A stretch of 64,000 nucleotides of DNA, taken from contig JADJEA010000024.1 in the NCBI GenBank assembly GCA_016702415.1, positions 1-64,000 on the forward strand, read 5' to 3'. This document shows positions 11,588-21,042 of the stretch, piece by piece. Under the pieces are notes generated by a model. The model had not been told where the DNA came from. It did no database searches and was given only the letters and a program-made list of their open reading frames with translations. Each line of letters starts with the position of its first letter. The first letter of the stretch is position 1. Made by a program: the position numbers and the translations under genes. Source of the stretch: Nostocoides sp. (GTDB lineage Bacteria > Actinomycetota > Actinomycetes > Actinomycetales > Dermatophilaceae).

Positions 11588-12844
11588 CTAGAGCCGGATG
11601 CCGAGCAGCCGGTCCAGGGCGGGGGCGAAAGCAGGCCCGGGCGGCCGGGTCGCCCGGGCCCTGACACCGCCCGTTGCGCCCACTCGTCGACAGCCGCCAA
11701 GCGTCCGCGGGGTGTCGGGAGGTTGTCCGCGACGCGCCGCTCGGATCGCTTTCGGCGATCACCGGCTTCGGCGGGCGGCCCTTCGGTGACGGAGAGAGCC
11801 CGGCGAGCCAGCGCTCTTCGCCTCGCTCGACGGCGGTGGCCAGGCCGCGTCGGTGTAGTCCCACGCTGCGTCGTACCGATGGGCGAGGAGGAGCAGCTTC
11901 GGATGGCCATCGGGTCGGTCCCGTCGGCCCGCAGTCAGGAGACGAGGACGACGTCGTTCTTCGACTTGCTCATCTTCAACTCCGTCGAGACCGACCATTT
12001 TCCCTGGTGGACGCATGCCGCGGCATAAAAAGCCTCCTCGTGGATCGCTCCTCGCTCTGGGCGGCACTCATCCCGTGGTTTGGAAATCCCAGGTCGCCGC
12101 CGCCGCCCTGGATGTCGAGCGGGAGGCCGAGCCGGTCGGCGGCGATGGCGGTGTGATCGTTGATGCCAGCCGCCTGCGGCCGGGCGGAAGGCCGGCGGGA
12201 GTCCAGGACGGCTCGCCGGGTCGGGCAGAGCGCCATACCAACGGGTCCAATGGGTCTCGCTTCCCCGGACGATCCGGGTCTCCCCGCGCTCCCGGATGAC
12301 GAGGTCCATCTGCTCGCGGGTCCACCGGCTGATGGAGCCGAAACTTCGTCCGCCTGAGCCAGATCGAGATAGAGATCCTCGCCCTCGGTGTCGTCACTGG
12401 CAGTCTGTAGGCAGACCCGGCGTCCACGAGCTCGCGGACGGCGGCGGCGATGAGGTCGATGGACCTGACGACGCCGACCAACCTCATCCGGGGCATGACC
12501 CCGAGGGCGGTCATGTCCTCTCGCGGAAGAGCGCGATCTCCGCGGCGGCCAGGTCGCTCCAGTCGACCCTGCGGGCAAAGTCGCGCGCCGCGCGTTCGAG
12601 GAGGGTCGTCGACGTCGGTGACATTCTGGATATAGGACGGTCAGGCCCTCTTCGCGTCCCGCAGGGCCCGCCCGGGGAGGGCGAAGGTGGATAGGTGGCG
12701 GCGTGGCTGAGGTCGCGTCATACGGGTGATCCCGCAGACGGGCATCGTCGCGCCGTCCCGTCCCGGCCGCTGACCGGCACGTTGCCGGAGTGTGTCGTGG
12801 ACGACAGGTGGACCCGTGTGTCCGGGAATGGCGGGCAGGGTCAC
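11588..12844 (-). CDS. mshC: L-cysteine:1D-myo-inosityl-2-amino-2-deoxy-alpha-D-glucopyranoside ligase MshC, frameshifted
   Basis: MshC joins cysteine to glucosamine-inositol in mycothiol synthesis, using ATP, and is a cysteinyl-tRNA synthetase homologue. Right to left one reads LPAIPGHTGPPVVHDT, MPVCGIT (the zinc/cysteine-binding region), QNVTDVDDPLLERAARD, VRSIDLIAAAV, AYRLP then EGEDLYLDLAQAD, PGKRDPLDPLVW, DRLGLPLDIQGGGG, and the KMSKSKN nucleotide-binding signature near 11960, then ALLAHRYDAAW and the final LLGIRL-stop at 11588. Indels break it in several places. The start is uncertain; a GTG near 12842-12844 reads into VTLPAIPGH. Its presence shows the organism makes mycothiol. Confidence 0.85.
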
Positions 12845-12870
12845 AGAGGCCAGGTTCGCACGGGGCCAGA

Positions 12871-13739
12871 CTACGGAACGAGGCTCACAGCGGCGGCCAC
12901 GGGCTCGCTCGGCCACCTCCGGCTCGCCCGCGGGTGATGGCGGGTGGAGCAGCCCGTCGACCCGGCCGGCCAGGGCCGCGATCTCCTTTCGCTGAGGAGG
13001 TCGGGCGAGGTCCCAGCCAGCGTGGACTCCGGAAGGGACTCTGCAGCGGACCCCGCCGCGGACCCCGCAGCGGGACTTCCGGAATCCGACTCCCGACCGA
13101 ACTGTCGCGTGGCTCCAGGGCGGACCGGAGTCGCTCAAGCGGGCGACGTCGTCGTCGGTCAGCGGCTCTCCCGCCCACCCCCACAGGACGGTGCGCAACT
13201 TCGGCTTCCGGTGTGGAAGGTCACGCCGTGGTCCACGGCATACAGCCGGCCCTCGTAGCGGGCGGGCGTCCGCGCCCTTGCGATCGGCGTTGTTGAGGAC
13301 GACGTCGAGGACGGCCAGCGAACGGACGTCGTCCCGGTCCTCGTGCGCGATCAGCAGGGGTCGGCCGCGGTCGTCCTCGGCCCGCAGGACGGGGATCAGC
13401 CCTGTGGCGTCCGATCCCGCCGGATCACCCGGACGACCGATTCGGCGGTGCCGGGGTCGCCGACCCAGGCCTGCGTCATACCGAGACCGCGCGACCTCGC
13501 GGATGATCGTCGGCGGGACGACATCCCAGCCGCCCGCCTCGCTAATGAGGTATGCCGCCGCTCCACGCCCCGTGCGCAGGTCGGAAGTCCCACAGGGGGC
13601 GCTCCCCCGAGATCGCTTGTACACCGCATACGGCCTGATGTCGGCGTCGCCGACGCGACCAGGACGGTCGTGTTGGAGGCACCGGCGATCTGACCGACGA
13701 TATGGAGGTCGCCGGTGGCGAGGTCGGTCGCGGAGATCA
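12871..13739 (-). CDS. SCO1664-family (PI3/4-kinase-like fold) protein, frameshifted
   Basis: A conserved actinobacterial protein of unknown role, with a distant kinase-like fold, usually encoded between mshC and DUF3090, as here. Readable blocks are ISATDLATGDLHIVGQIAGASN near 13680-13735, AAYLISEAGGWDVVPPTIIR near 13510-13560, QAWVGDPGTAESVVRVIRRD near 13410-13470, VLDVVLNNADRKG near 13270 (NNADRK resembles the catalytic-loop Asp-Asn pattern), AVDHGVTFH near 13230, LRTVLWGWAGEPLTDDDV near 13150 and GRVDGLLHPP near 12945. The start is unclear and may overlap the DUF3090 gene. A few indels remain, but fewer per kilobase than in genes to the left. Confidence 0.7.
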
Positions 13740-14263
13740 GCGTCGGTATCCGTTGGCGCGCGGGCAGATATGCCGGTCGGGGCGACCGGGCCTCCGCAGA
13801 ACGGGCACGGGGCCCGACCGGCCGACACCAAAAGCCTTGCAGCGGCGGGCGAACTCCTGAGCCGTCCCGGGTTGGATGACGACGTCGACCGTTTGGATTT
13901 CGGGCGGCAAGCCCGCAGCGCGCGTCTGGTCGGCGTCGGCGTCGTCGGGATCGCGATCATGGCAGCGCAGGTGCACCAATTCGCGTTCGGTGTCCCACTC
14001 CACGCTCATCGCGACGATGCGGAAGTCGTCGTCGAAGGGCGTCTCGAGCGGGTCGTTGTCCGGTGCCGGGGCTGCGTGGTGCGGGTTCCGGTCGCATCGA
14101 GAAGGTCTTCGATGCGGTCGGCGAGCAGGGCGACCTGGAACTTCGACCGACATCGTCGTCCGCGACCCCGGACGGACGGCCTGGAGGAAGAAGGCCCGCT
14201 GCCCAGGTGGCCCTACCGTGCCGGCGACGAAGCGCTCGGCGGGTCATAGCTCGCACGGCTCAT
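13737..14263 (-). CDS. DUF3090 domain-containing protein, frameshifted
   Basis: A roughly 175-residue conserved actinobacterial protein of unknown function. The start at ATG 14261-14263 reads MSRASYDPP then, after an indel, ERFVAGTVG, typical for the family. Middle blocks are DNDPLETPFDDDFR and MSVEWDTERELVHLRCHD. The C-terminus has CPFCGGPV followed by HICPRANGYRR, a four-cysteine arrangement that looks like a small zinc ribbon. It sits upstream of the SCO1664-type gene with the stop at 13737-13739, so the pair is probably co-transcribed toward mshC. Confidence 0.75.
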
Positions 14264-14302
14264 GAACGGACCTAACTGTGGGTGGGCGGGCGGTGAACGA
14301 GG

Positions 14303-15062
14303 CTACTTCGTGGCGCTGGGGGTGCCGGTGTCGGGCCGGGCGAACACCGGCGCCTTGGCCGTGACAATGCCGGTGATGTCGACGGTGTCCAGGCTCGCGA
14401 CCGTGGCCTCCCCACCGAGGCGATGGACCGACTCCACGACGCCCCCGGGGATGTCCATCGCCGAGGCCATCGTCGCTGGCTCGCCGATCGCGAGAATCGT
14501 GTAGGGGCTGGTCAGGGGGCTGGGTGCCGACACGGACGGTGCCGTCGGCGTCGGTGAAGTAGGTCGCGGTGACGACCCGTGCGGACCCGATCTGGATGGC
14601 CTCGGCGCCGGCATCGCGGAGTTCCTGAATGGTGTCGAGCAGGAGGGACGCGCCGATCTTGTGCTCGGGATCGGTGATGACGATGCACTCCCGGGGCCGG
14701 TCGCCGGGATGGTCCCGGCGAGGATCGACAGGCTGTCGGCGGCGGTCCTTCGCCGCGGCGAGGGCCGCTGCGAGGTCGGTCTCGTTGCCCTGAGGCTGTC
14801 ACGGGGTGCGCTCGAGATCGCGCAGTTCCCCGTTGAGCCGTTGGCCGTTCTGGGTGACGTCGTCGAGGACCCGCACGAGCTCGTCCTCCCGCAGACCCTC
14901 CAATGGCTGTCCACGGTTGGCGCGCAGTTGCGTCGCGAGAGCGAAGCCGAGGAGGACGGCCAAGACGGTGACGAAGAGGGTTCCCCGGTCAGCCGCGGCC
15001 GGGCGATGACGGAGGCGTCGCCATGCGGAGGGACCCGGCCGGGCCTCGGGACGCCTGCTCAT
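14303..15062 (-). CDS. DUF881 family membrane-anchored protein (downstream copy), frameshifted
   Basis: DUF881 proteins are single-pass membrane proteins encoded around a small basic protein in actinobacteria, in loci linked to cell division and growth. The ATG at 15060-15062 starts MSRRPEARPGPSAWRRLRHR, followed by a hydrophobic anchor (TLFVTVLAVLLGFALATQL) and a coiled-coil-prone region (REDELVRVLDDVTQNGQRLNGELRDLE). The C-terminal domain (LTSPYTILAIGEPATMASAMDIPGGV, then VHRLGGEATVASLDTVDITG) is intact to the stop at 14303. Two or three indels lie between 14500 and 14820. Confidence 0.75.
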
Positions 15063-15078
15063 GCCTTGGAAGAGATGC

Positions 15079-15389
15079 TTAGGCGGAGGCGACATTGGAA
15101 AGATGCGGACCCCCGAGGACGACGACGACGCCGGTCGAGAGTTGTGCCCCAACCCCGAGCTTGTCGCCGAGGAAGACGATGAGGGCCGCGACGACGACAT
15201 TGAGAGGAAGGAGACGACGAAGACCTAGTCGTCGAAGATCCCGTCGAGGGGCCGCCCGGATGCCGCCGAAGACGGCATCCAGCGCGCCGACGACGGCGAT
15301 CGGCAGATAGGGCAAGAGCCAGACGGGAACGTCGGGCTTGACGAGGACGCCGATGAGATCCTGACGGCCAGGCCCAGGGCGGGGATCAC
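15079..15389 (-). CDS. sbp: Small basic protein (DUF1290) membrane protein, frameshifted
   Basis: A short integral membrane protein that lies between the two DUF881 genes in actinobacteria and related loci. A GTG start at 15387-15389 overlaps the upstream DUF881 stop by GTGA. The sequence reads VIPALGLAV, then after an indel PYLPIAVVGALDAVFGGIRAA, then LLPLNVVVAALIVFLGDKLGVGAQLSTGVVVVLG, giving three membrane segments. About three indels break the frame near 15225-15340. Function unproven. Confidence 0.75.
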
Positions 15390-16225
15390 GAGCCCTCCTT
15401 CAGCGGTCGTGAAGTGGTCACGGTCAGGCTCGTCGCGGCCGGCAGCACCAGGTCGTCGCTCGTGTCGACCTTGGTGACGACCCCGAAATTGTCGCCGAGG
15501 TTGACGTATGCCGCGCCCGCCCCCTCCGCGAACGCCGCCGGCAGCGTGTCGGGGTCGCCGATCGCCTGGATCCGGTAGGGCGGCACCAGGGGCCGGAAGT
15601 TGACGAGGATGGCGTCGCCGGCGAACCGGATTGCCGTCCGGCTGGAGAGCCGTTGTCCGTCGACCGCGATCGCCTCGGCCCCGGCCGCCCACAGGGCGTT
15701 GACGACGAACACGACGTCCCGGGAGAGCACCCGTCCGTGTCCGGGCGACTGCGCCGGTGTCCCGGTCTCGGGCGCGTCGTCGGGTGACGGCCAGGCCGGG
15801 GCCGGTCACGGCGTCTGCGCCGAGCACCTGGCGAAGCACGGCGACCTTGTCCGCGGCGCTGCCTTGCTGGGCCGGGTCGAGCGCTGCCCGCTCCAGTGCC
15901 GAGATCTGGGCCTCCGTGGCGGCAATGGCCGCCGTCGTCGTCTCGGCCTCGGTGCGCCGGGACTCGATGCGCGAGATCAGGTCGCCGCGGACCGTCGCCG
16001 TCCGTGAGGTCCCCGACCCAGGGTCGTCGCGGCGACCGCGAGGAGCAGACCCACGAGCACGCAGGCGAGCAGCAGCGCAGGTGAGCGGGAGGCGGCTGGT
16101 GTCGCGGTGCCGGAGGCTGCGCGGCGGGCGGCGGCCGCGGCATACCCCGGATCGAGGGGACGCTGGAGCATCTCGGTGAGCAGGGTCATCGAGGCGTCCG
16201 GCCGGCGCGGCGGCGCGGCGGTCAT
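15386..16225 (-). CDS. DUF881 family membrane-anchored protein (upstream copy), frameshifted
   Basis: The ATG at 16223-16225 overlaps the stop of the upstream phosphatidyltransferase by ATGA. The protein begins MTAAPPRRPDASMTLLTEML, then a membrane anchor (SPALLLACVLVGLLLAVAATTLG), then a helix-rich part (SRIESRRTEAETTTAAIAATEAQISALE). The C-terminal domain reads VVFVVNALWAAGAEAIAVDGQRLSSRTAIRF and VPPYRIQAIGDPDTLPAAF. Frame changes occur near 15985 and between 15730 and 15790. Together with the small basic protein and the downstream DUF881 gene this is the usual three-gene actinobacterial cluster. Confidence 0.78.
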
Positions 16226-16825
16226 CGGCGCGAGCGCGCGACGGCGAGGTGGAAGCGGCGCAATTGCAAGGCATACATCAGGCCGGCGACCCAATAGAGG
16301 GCGATCCCCCACCACGCGAACCCCCACCCGATCGGGCGCGCCCATCGGGCGAGGGTGCCGTCGCCGTCGGCGAGCAAGAGGCACGGGAAGGCATAGAGGA
16401 GGTTGAAGGTCGCCGACTTCCCGACGAAGTTGACGGGCAACTCGCGCAGTCCGTCGCGCCGGGCGAACACGAGCAGGATGACGAGGAAGACCTCACGACC
16501 GACGATCACCGCAATGACCCACCACGGGACGATGCCGCGCAGGCCGAGCCCGAGCAGCGTCGCAAAGATGTAGAGCCGGTCGGCGACCGGGCGAGCACCT
16601 CCCCAGCTTCGAGGTCATCCCGAAGGTGCGGGCGATCTTGCCGTCGAGATAGTCGGTGACCCCCGAGACCATGAGCAGGACGAGGGCGAGGGTGTCGTGT
16701 TTGCCGAGGATCGCCCAGAGGAAGACGGGGACGCCGACAAGGCGCGCCATCGAGAGGATGTTGGGGATCGTGAACACCCGATCGGTGGACGCCGACTCCT
16801 TGGTCGAGGACCCTGCTTCCGCCAC
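16222..16825 (-). CDS. CDP-alcohol phosphatidyltransferase (PgsA-like), one frameshift
   Basis: The enzyme family transfers a phosphatidyl group from CDP-diacylglycerol to an alcohol such as glycerol 3-phosphate. The N-terminal part reads VFTIPNILSMARLVGVPVFLWAI and contains SGVTDYLDGKIAR, the first half of the DG-AR-G-D-D motif. An indel near 16600-16610 moves the rest of the motif (DPVADRLYIF) and the C-terminal membrane segments to another frame, ending at 16222. Hydrophobic segments are consistent with five or six membrane spans. Its position upstream of DUF881-sbp-DUF881 matches the pgsA2 locus of mycobacteria. Confidence 0.78.
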
Positions 16826-16872
16826 GGGGGAAGCCTAATCGGCACCGATGACAGTGGCGTACATTCCCCTCC

Positions 16873-18016
16873 ATGCCTGCGATCTTCGACCTGTCCCTCG
16901 ACGAGCTGCGTCGGCGCACGAGCGCCAAGTGGCGGGCCTACCCGGCGGACGTCATCCCGGCGTGGGTAGCGGAAATGGATTGTCACCTCGCGCATCCGGT
17001 CAAGGACGCGCTGGAGGGAGTTCGTCGCGCTGGGCGACACCGGTTATCCGGTCGCGGCGCGCTAGTGGAGGCCTTCTCCGGGTTCGCCGGCCGGCATTGG
17101 GGGTGGACGGTCGACCCGGCCCGGGCGGTGCTGTCCGCCGACGTCATGATGGGCATCCTCAGCGTCCTTCTCGCGGTCACCGAGCCCGAGGACATCGTCA
17201 TCATCAACGACCCCGTGTATCCGCTGTTCGAGTCCTTCCCGACCCTGATCGACCGCACGGTCAGGCGTTCTCGATGACGCCGGAAGGCCGGATCGATCTC
17301 GCCGAGCTGGAGGAAACCTTCGCCGAGGCGGCCACCGGGGTCGGTCAGATTGCGTACCTCCTGTGCAACCCCACAACCCGACCGGGGTGGTCCATACCGC
17401 CGAGGAACTCGCCGCGGTGGCCGACCTCGCCGATCGCTTCGACGTCACCGTCATCTCGGATGAGGTCCACGGCCCCTTGGTGTATGCCGATTCGCCCCCC
17501 TTCACCCCGTATCTCACCGTCGCCGGGGGCACCCGTGGGTTCGCCGTGCATTCGGCGGCCAAGACGTTTTCCCTCGCCGCGCTCAAGGCGGGGGTGGTCA
17601 TCGCGGGTGAGCGGAACGGCATACATCTGCCGCGGGTCGCGCAGGGACCCAACGCGAGCCTGTCGGGCGTCTATGCGCATGCCGCCGCGTGGGACGGTGG
17701 GGACGCCTGGCTGGCGCAACTCCTCACCGAATTGGACGCCAATCGCCGGCTGGTCGTCGACCAGGTCGCGGCCACGCTCCCGGGCATGGCCGTGCTGATG
17801 CCGCAGGCGACCTACCTGATGTGGCTCGACTGTCGCGCCCTCGACCTCGACCGCGATCCGGCGCGCTTCTTCCTCGACGAGGCGCGCGTCGGGCTCAATT
17901 CCGGGCCCACGTTCGGACCGCGCGGCGAGGGGCACGTCCGCCTGAACATTGCCACCTCCCCCGCCATCCTCACCGAGATCCTCAACCGGATGGCCCAGGC
18001 GGTGTCCCGGCGCTGA
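16873..18016 (+). CDS. MalY/PatB-type aminotransferase (cystathionine beta-lyase family), frameshifted
   Basis: A fold-type I pyridoxal-phosphate enzyme. MalY/PatB members cleave C-S bonds in cystathionine-like substrates. The start reads MPAIFDLSLDELRRRTSAKWRAYPAD, then VIPAWVAEMDC, typical of the family. VLSADVMMGIL and IVIINDPVYPLFES follow, then NPTGVVHTAEEL, VTVISDEVHGPLVY with the cofactor Asp, and the Lys-containing HSAAKTFSLAALKAGVV near 17570. The frame changes near 17025-17065 (two compensating indels) and again near 17270-17370. From 17363 to the stop at 18016 one frame is open. These are the rightmost members of the dense indel zone. Confidence 0.8.
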
Positions 18017-18323
18017 TCACCTGATCGCGTTGCTCAGGTCGTATGCCGCGACCCCTTTGCTTGACTCTCGGCATACCTGTGGCCGCCGCCTCCTGCCCAT
18101 GAGCGGTTCGGCCAGCGGCCCCACGATCCCTCTGTCCCGTTCCCCGCTACCGGTCCATCGGTGCGGACACGTCGCTCTGCTCCGTCGCTTGACGTCCTCA
18201 CGTGGAGGAGACGCGGACTTCGCCGATCCTGGCTCGGATCGTCCCGGGGGTTCGCCGGTCCCTTTCCCGGCCAACTGCTAGGCTGTCGACGCAGGCTGCG
18301 GAATCCGCCGCCCGCACTGCCTT

Positions 18324-18345
18324 CAGCCCCCTTCATCGGGGGCTG
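18324..18345 (+). other. Perfect 8-bp stem-loop before a short open frame
   Basis: CAGCCCCC and GGGGGCTG form an 8-bp stem around a TTCATC loop. No T-run follows, so it is not a standard terminator. Ten bases later an ATG opens a 17-codon frame. It could be a leader RNA structure or a transcript end on either strand. Confidence 0.45.
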
Positions 18346-18530
18346 TCGTGCGTCATGGCCCAGATCTTCACGGCCAAGATCCATGATCGAAGCAGCGTTC
18401 GCCTGTGATCTTCGCCCACAGCTTGCTCATGTTCTCGCTGGCCCGAGGATCAGACTCCTAGACCGTCTTGCGGTGACCTCTGCGGCGACTTCGAGACGGA
18501 ACGCCCGCACCGATGTGTAGAGGACTTTCT

Positions 18531-18551
18531 CCCTTGTCCCACAAGGGTTTT
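18531..18551 (+). terminator. Hairpin with T-run beside tRNA-Pro
   Basis: CCCTTGT and ACAAGGG pair around a CCC loop and are followed by TTTT on the plus strand. It could terminate plus-strand transcription coming from the aminotransferase side. It also lies just past the 3' end of the minus-strand tRNA-Pro, but in that direction there is no T-run. Confidence 0.5.
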
Positions 18552-18554
18552 CGG

Positions 18555-18628
<74 letters not shown>

Positions 18629-18716
18629 TGGCAATGCCCCCCGCACGCGGGAGGCGGGTGAAACCTTACCCCACTGGTGCCCGCGACCCCCAATCGGCAG
18701 GATTCACCGACCCAGC

Positions 18717-20159
18717 TCAGCGCCGCCGCTTCTCGCGCACCCGGACGGAGAGGTCGATGGGAGTGCCCGCGAAGCCGAACTGCTCGCGCACCTTCCGCTC
18801 CAGGAAGCGACGGTAGCCCGCCTCCAGGAAGCCGGACGCGAACACCACGAACCGCGGCGGGCGGGTGCCGGCCTGCGTGGCGAAGAGGATGCGGGGCTGC
18901 TTGCCGCCCCGGACGGGGTGAGGCTGGGCGGCGACGACCTCACCGAGGAAAGCATTGAGTTTCGCCGTGGGGATGCGCGCGTCCCAGGAGTCGAGCGCGG
19001 TCTCCAGGGCAGGGACCAGCTTCTCCGTATGCCGACCCGTCCGCGCCGAGATATTCACCCGTGGTGCCCAACTCACCTGGGCGAGGTCCTTGTCGATCTC
19101 GCGTTCGAGGTAGTAGCGGCGCTCCTCATCGAGGGTGTCCCACTTGTTGATCGCGATGACCAGCGCCCGGCCCGCGTCGACGACCTGCTGGACGACCCGG
19201 ACATCCTGCTCACTGACCGGCTCGCTCGCGTCGATGAGGACGACCGCGACCTCGGCCTTCTCCAACGCCGTCTGCGTGCGCAGAGAGGCGTAGAAGTCGG
19301 CCCCTCGGGTCTGATGGACGCGGCGGCGGATACCGGCGGTGTCGACGAAGCGCCATACCCGACCGCCCAACTCCACCAACTCATCGACCGGGTCGCGGGT
19401 CGTCCCGGCGGTGGCGTCGACGACGACACGGTCGGTGCGGGCGAGCTTGTTCAGCAACGAGGACTTGCCGACGTTCGGCCGGCCGATGAGGGCGACGCGG
19501 CGGGGGCCGTCCGCGGCATACGCCTCGGCAACGGCCGAGACGTCCGGGAGGACGGCGAGGATCGCATCGAGCAGGTCCCCCGATCCCCGCCCGTGCAAGG
19601 CGGACACCGGGTGCGGTTCGCCCAGCCCGAGGCTCCACAGGGCAAGGGCATCGGCCTCGGTGCGTTCGTCGTCGACCTTGTTGGCGACCAAGACGACGGG
19701 CCGACCGGAGCGGCGCAGCATCCGGACCACGGCTTCGTCGTCGTCGGTGGGGCCGACCTTGGCGTCGACGACGAATACAACGACGTCGGCGAGGTCGACC
19801 GCGGCCTCGGCCTGCTCGGCGACGCGCAGATGGATTCCGGTGGCGTCGACGGACCAGCCACCGGTGTCGACGACGGTGAACCGTCGGCCGGACCACTCCG
19901 CCTCATACGCGACCCGGTCCCGGGTCACGCCCGGGGTGTCCTCCACGACCGCCTCGCGGCGCCGAAGGATGCGGTTGACCAAGGACGATTTGCCGACATT
20001 AGGGCGCCCGACGACGGCGACGACCGGGAGCGGTCCTTCACTCCCGGACGGGATAGCGACACGAGGTCCCCCCTCGACGAGAGCGCGGTCCTCCTCGGTC
20101 AATTCGAAGTCGTCGAGGCCGGCACGCAGAGCGGTCGTCAGGTCGGTCTCGGTGCTCAC
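18717..20159 (-). CDS. der: GTPase Der (EngA), ribosome assembly
   Basis: Der is an essential double-GTPase needed for maturation of the 50S ribosomal subunit. Two G domains are visible, each with GRPNVGKSS (first followed by LVNR, second by LLNK), DTPGVTRD/ATAGTTRD switch regions, DTGG and DTAG motifs, and NKVD/NKWD guanine-specificity motifs. The C-terminal KH-like domain ends FAGTPIDLSVRVREKRRR. The start chosen is the GTG at 20157-20159 with a GAGGA site upstream; the open frame extends further upstream without homology. It is the last gene of the scpA-scpB-rluB-tyrA-cmk-der series, as in many actinobacteria. Confidence 0.95.
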   Translation of the reverse strand: MSTETDLTTALRAGLDDFELTEEDRALVEGGPRVAIPSGSEGPLPVVAVVGRPNVGKSSLVNRILRRREAVVEDTPGVTRDRVAYEAEWSGRRFTVVDTGGWSVDATGIHLRVAEQAEAAVDLADVVVFVVDAKVGPTDDDEAVVRMLRRSGRPVVLVANKVDDERTEADALALWSLGLGEPHPVSALHGRGSGDLLDAILAVLPDVSAVAEAYAADGPRRVALIGRPNVGKSSLLNKLARTDRVVVDATAGTTRDPVDELVELGGRVWRFVDTAGIRRRVHQTRGADFYASLRTQTALEKAEVAVVLIDASEPVSEQDVRVVQQVVDAGRALVIAINKWDTLDEERRYYLEREIDKDLAQVSWAPRVNISARTGRHTEKLVPALETALDSWDARIPTAKLNAFLGEVVAAQPHPVRGGKQPRILFATQAGTRPPRFVVFASGFLEAGYRRFLERKVREQFGFAGTPIDLSVRVREKRRR

Positions 20160-20327
20160 GGCGGTGTCCTCGGGGATAGCTCGGTCGGGCTGGCGGTGTC
20201 GGCATGCGGGGCGGTTGGCCAAGCGGCGGGCAGATGGGTCGCGCTCACGGCGCTGCCCGCCAAATCGAGGGCGCGCCCTCGCGGCCACCAGCGTCGTGAC
20301 GAGGGCGTGCCCGCATGCCTGGGCCCT

Positions 20328-21008
20328 CTATTGTCGCTCAGCCTCGACGATGGCAATGACCGCGGCGACACTCGCGGCGAAATCGAGGTCCGAGGTGTCG
20401 AGGGCAACGACGCCGTCGGCGGCCCGGGTGAACTCGGAGACAGTCGCGTCGTCGCGGTCGCGTCGGACCACCTGGTCCCGGGTGGCCGCCAACGCCGCGG
20501 CGTCGGCGTCGCCGTGAAGTTCCCGGCTACGGCGAGCCAGCCGCGCCTCCTCGGAGGCGGTCAGGAGGATCCTGACGTCGGCATCGGGCGCCACCACGGT
20601 GGTGATATCGCGCCCCTCGGCGACCACCCCGCCCCAGTCCTCACCGATCGCCTCGATGAGCCCCCGCTGCGCTTCCTGGAGTATGCCGCGCACCTCCAGG
20701 TTCGTCGCCACCCGGGAGACGAGCGCGGAGACCGCACCCGTGCGGATCTCCGCGGCGACATCATCCCCGTCCAACTCGACCGTGGGGGCGGCGGGATCGG
20801 CGCCAAGCCCGAGCGGGACCTCCCGGGCCGCCTGGGCGACGGCCGCGGAGTCGTCGAGGTCGACACCGGTGCGCACGCACCATACGGTCACCGCGCGGTA
20901 CATCGCCCCGGTGTCGAGGTACCCGATCCCGAAGTGCGTGGCCACCGCCCGCGAGACGCTGGACTTGCCCGACCCGGAGGGGCCGTCGATGGCGATGACG
21001 AAGCTCAC
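20328..21008 (-). CDS. cmk: Cytidylate kinase
   Basis: Phosphorylates CMP and dCMP to the diphosphates with ATP. FVIAIDGPSGSGKSSVSRAVA carries the P-loop, followed by GYLDTGAMYRAVT and the GGVVAEGRDITTVVAPDADVRI block containing the conserved GRDI nucleotide-binding segment. Length about 226 residues matches the family. Two in-frame GTG starts exist (21006-21008 and 21024-21026); the inner one starts just before the first beta strand as in homologues and is preferred. A 168-bp gap separates it from der. Confidence 0.95.
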   Translation of the reverse strand: MSFVIAIDGPSGSGKSSVSRAVATHFGIGYLDTGAMYRAVTVWCVRTGVDLDDSAAVAQAAREVPLGLGADPAAPTVELDGDDVAAEIRTGAVSALVSRVATNLEVRGILQEAQRGLIEAIGEDWGGVVAEGRDITTVVAPDADVRILLTASEEARLARRSRELHGDADAAALAATRDQVVRRDRDDATVSEFTRAADGVVALDTSDLDFAASVAAVIAIVEAERQ

Positions 21009-21042
21009 GATCGGCAGCGTACCCACCCGCGGGAGGGCGCGG

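Larger units (their letters stand above)
18017..18554. other. Long intergenic region with hairpins
   Basis: About 540 bases with no credible protein gene. It contains an opposed GTATGCC (18040) and GGCATAC (18071) pair, a perfect hairpin at 18324-18345 and a second hairpin at 18531-18547. A short frame beginning at the ATG 18355 (MAQIFTAKIHDRSSVRL) follows the first hairpin but is only 17 codons long. Confidence 0.5.

Noticed and set aside
12641..13960. 439-residue minus-strand frame
   Set aside because: It joins fragments of mshC, the SCO1664-type gene and DUF3090 read partly out of frame; not a single gene.
1..17400. Genuine pseudogenisation of the proteasome, metH and mshC region
   Set aside because: Motifs are preserved between indels and the indel density falls smoothly toward the right, as expected for low-quality consensus. 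Not excluded without reads.
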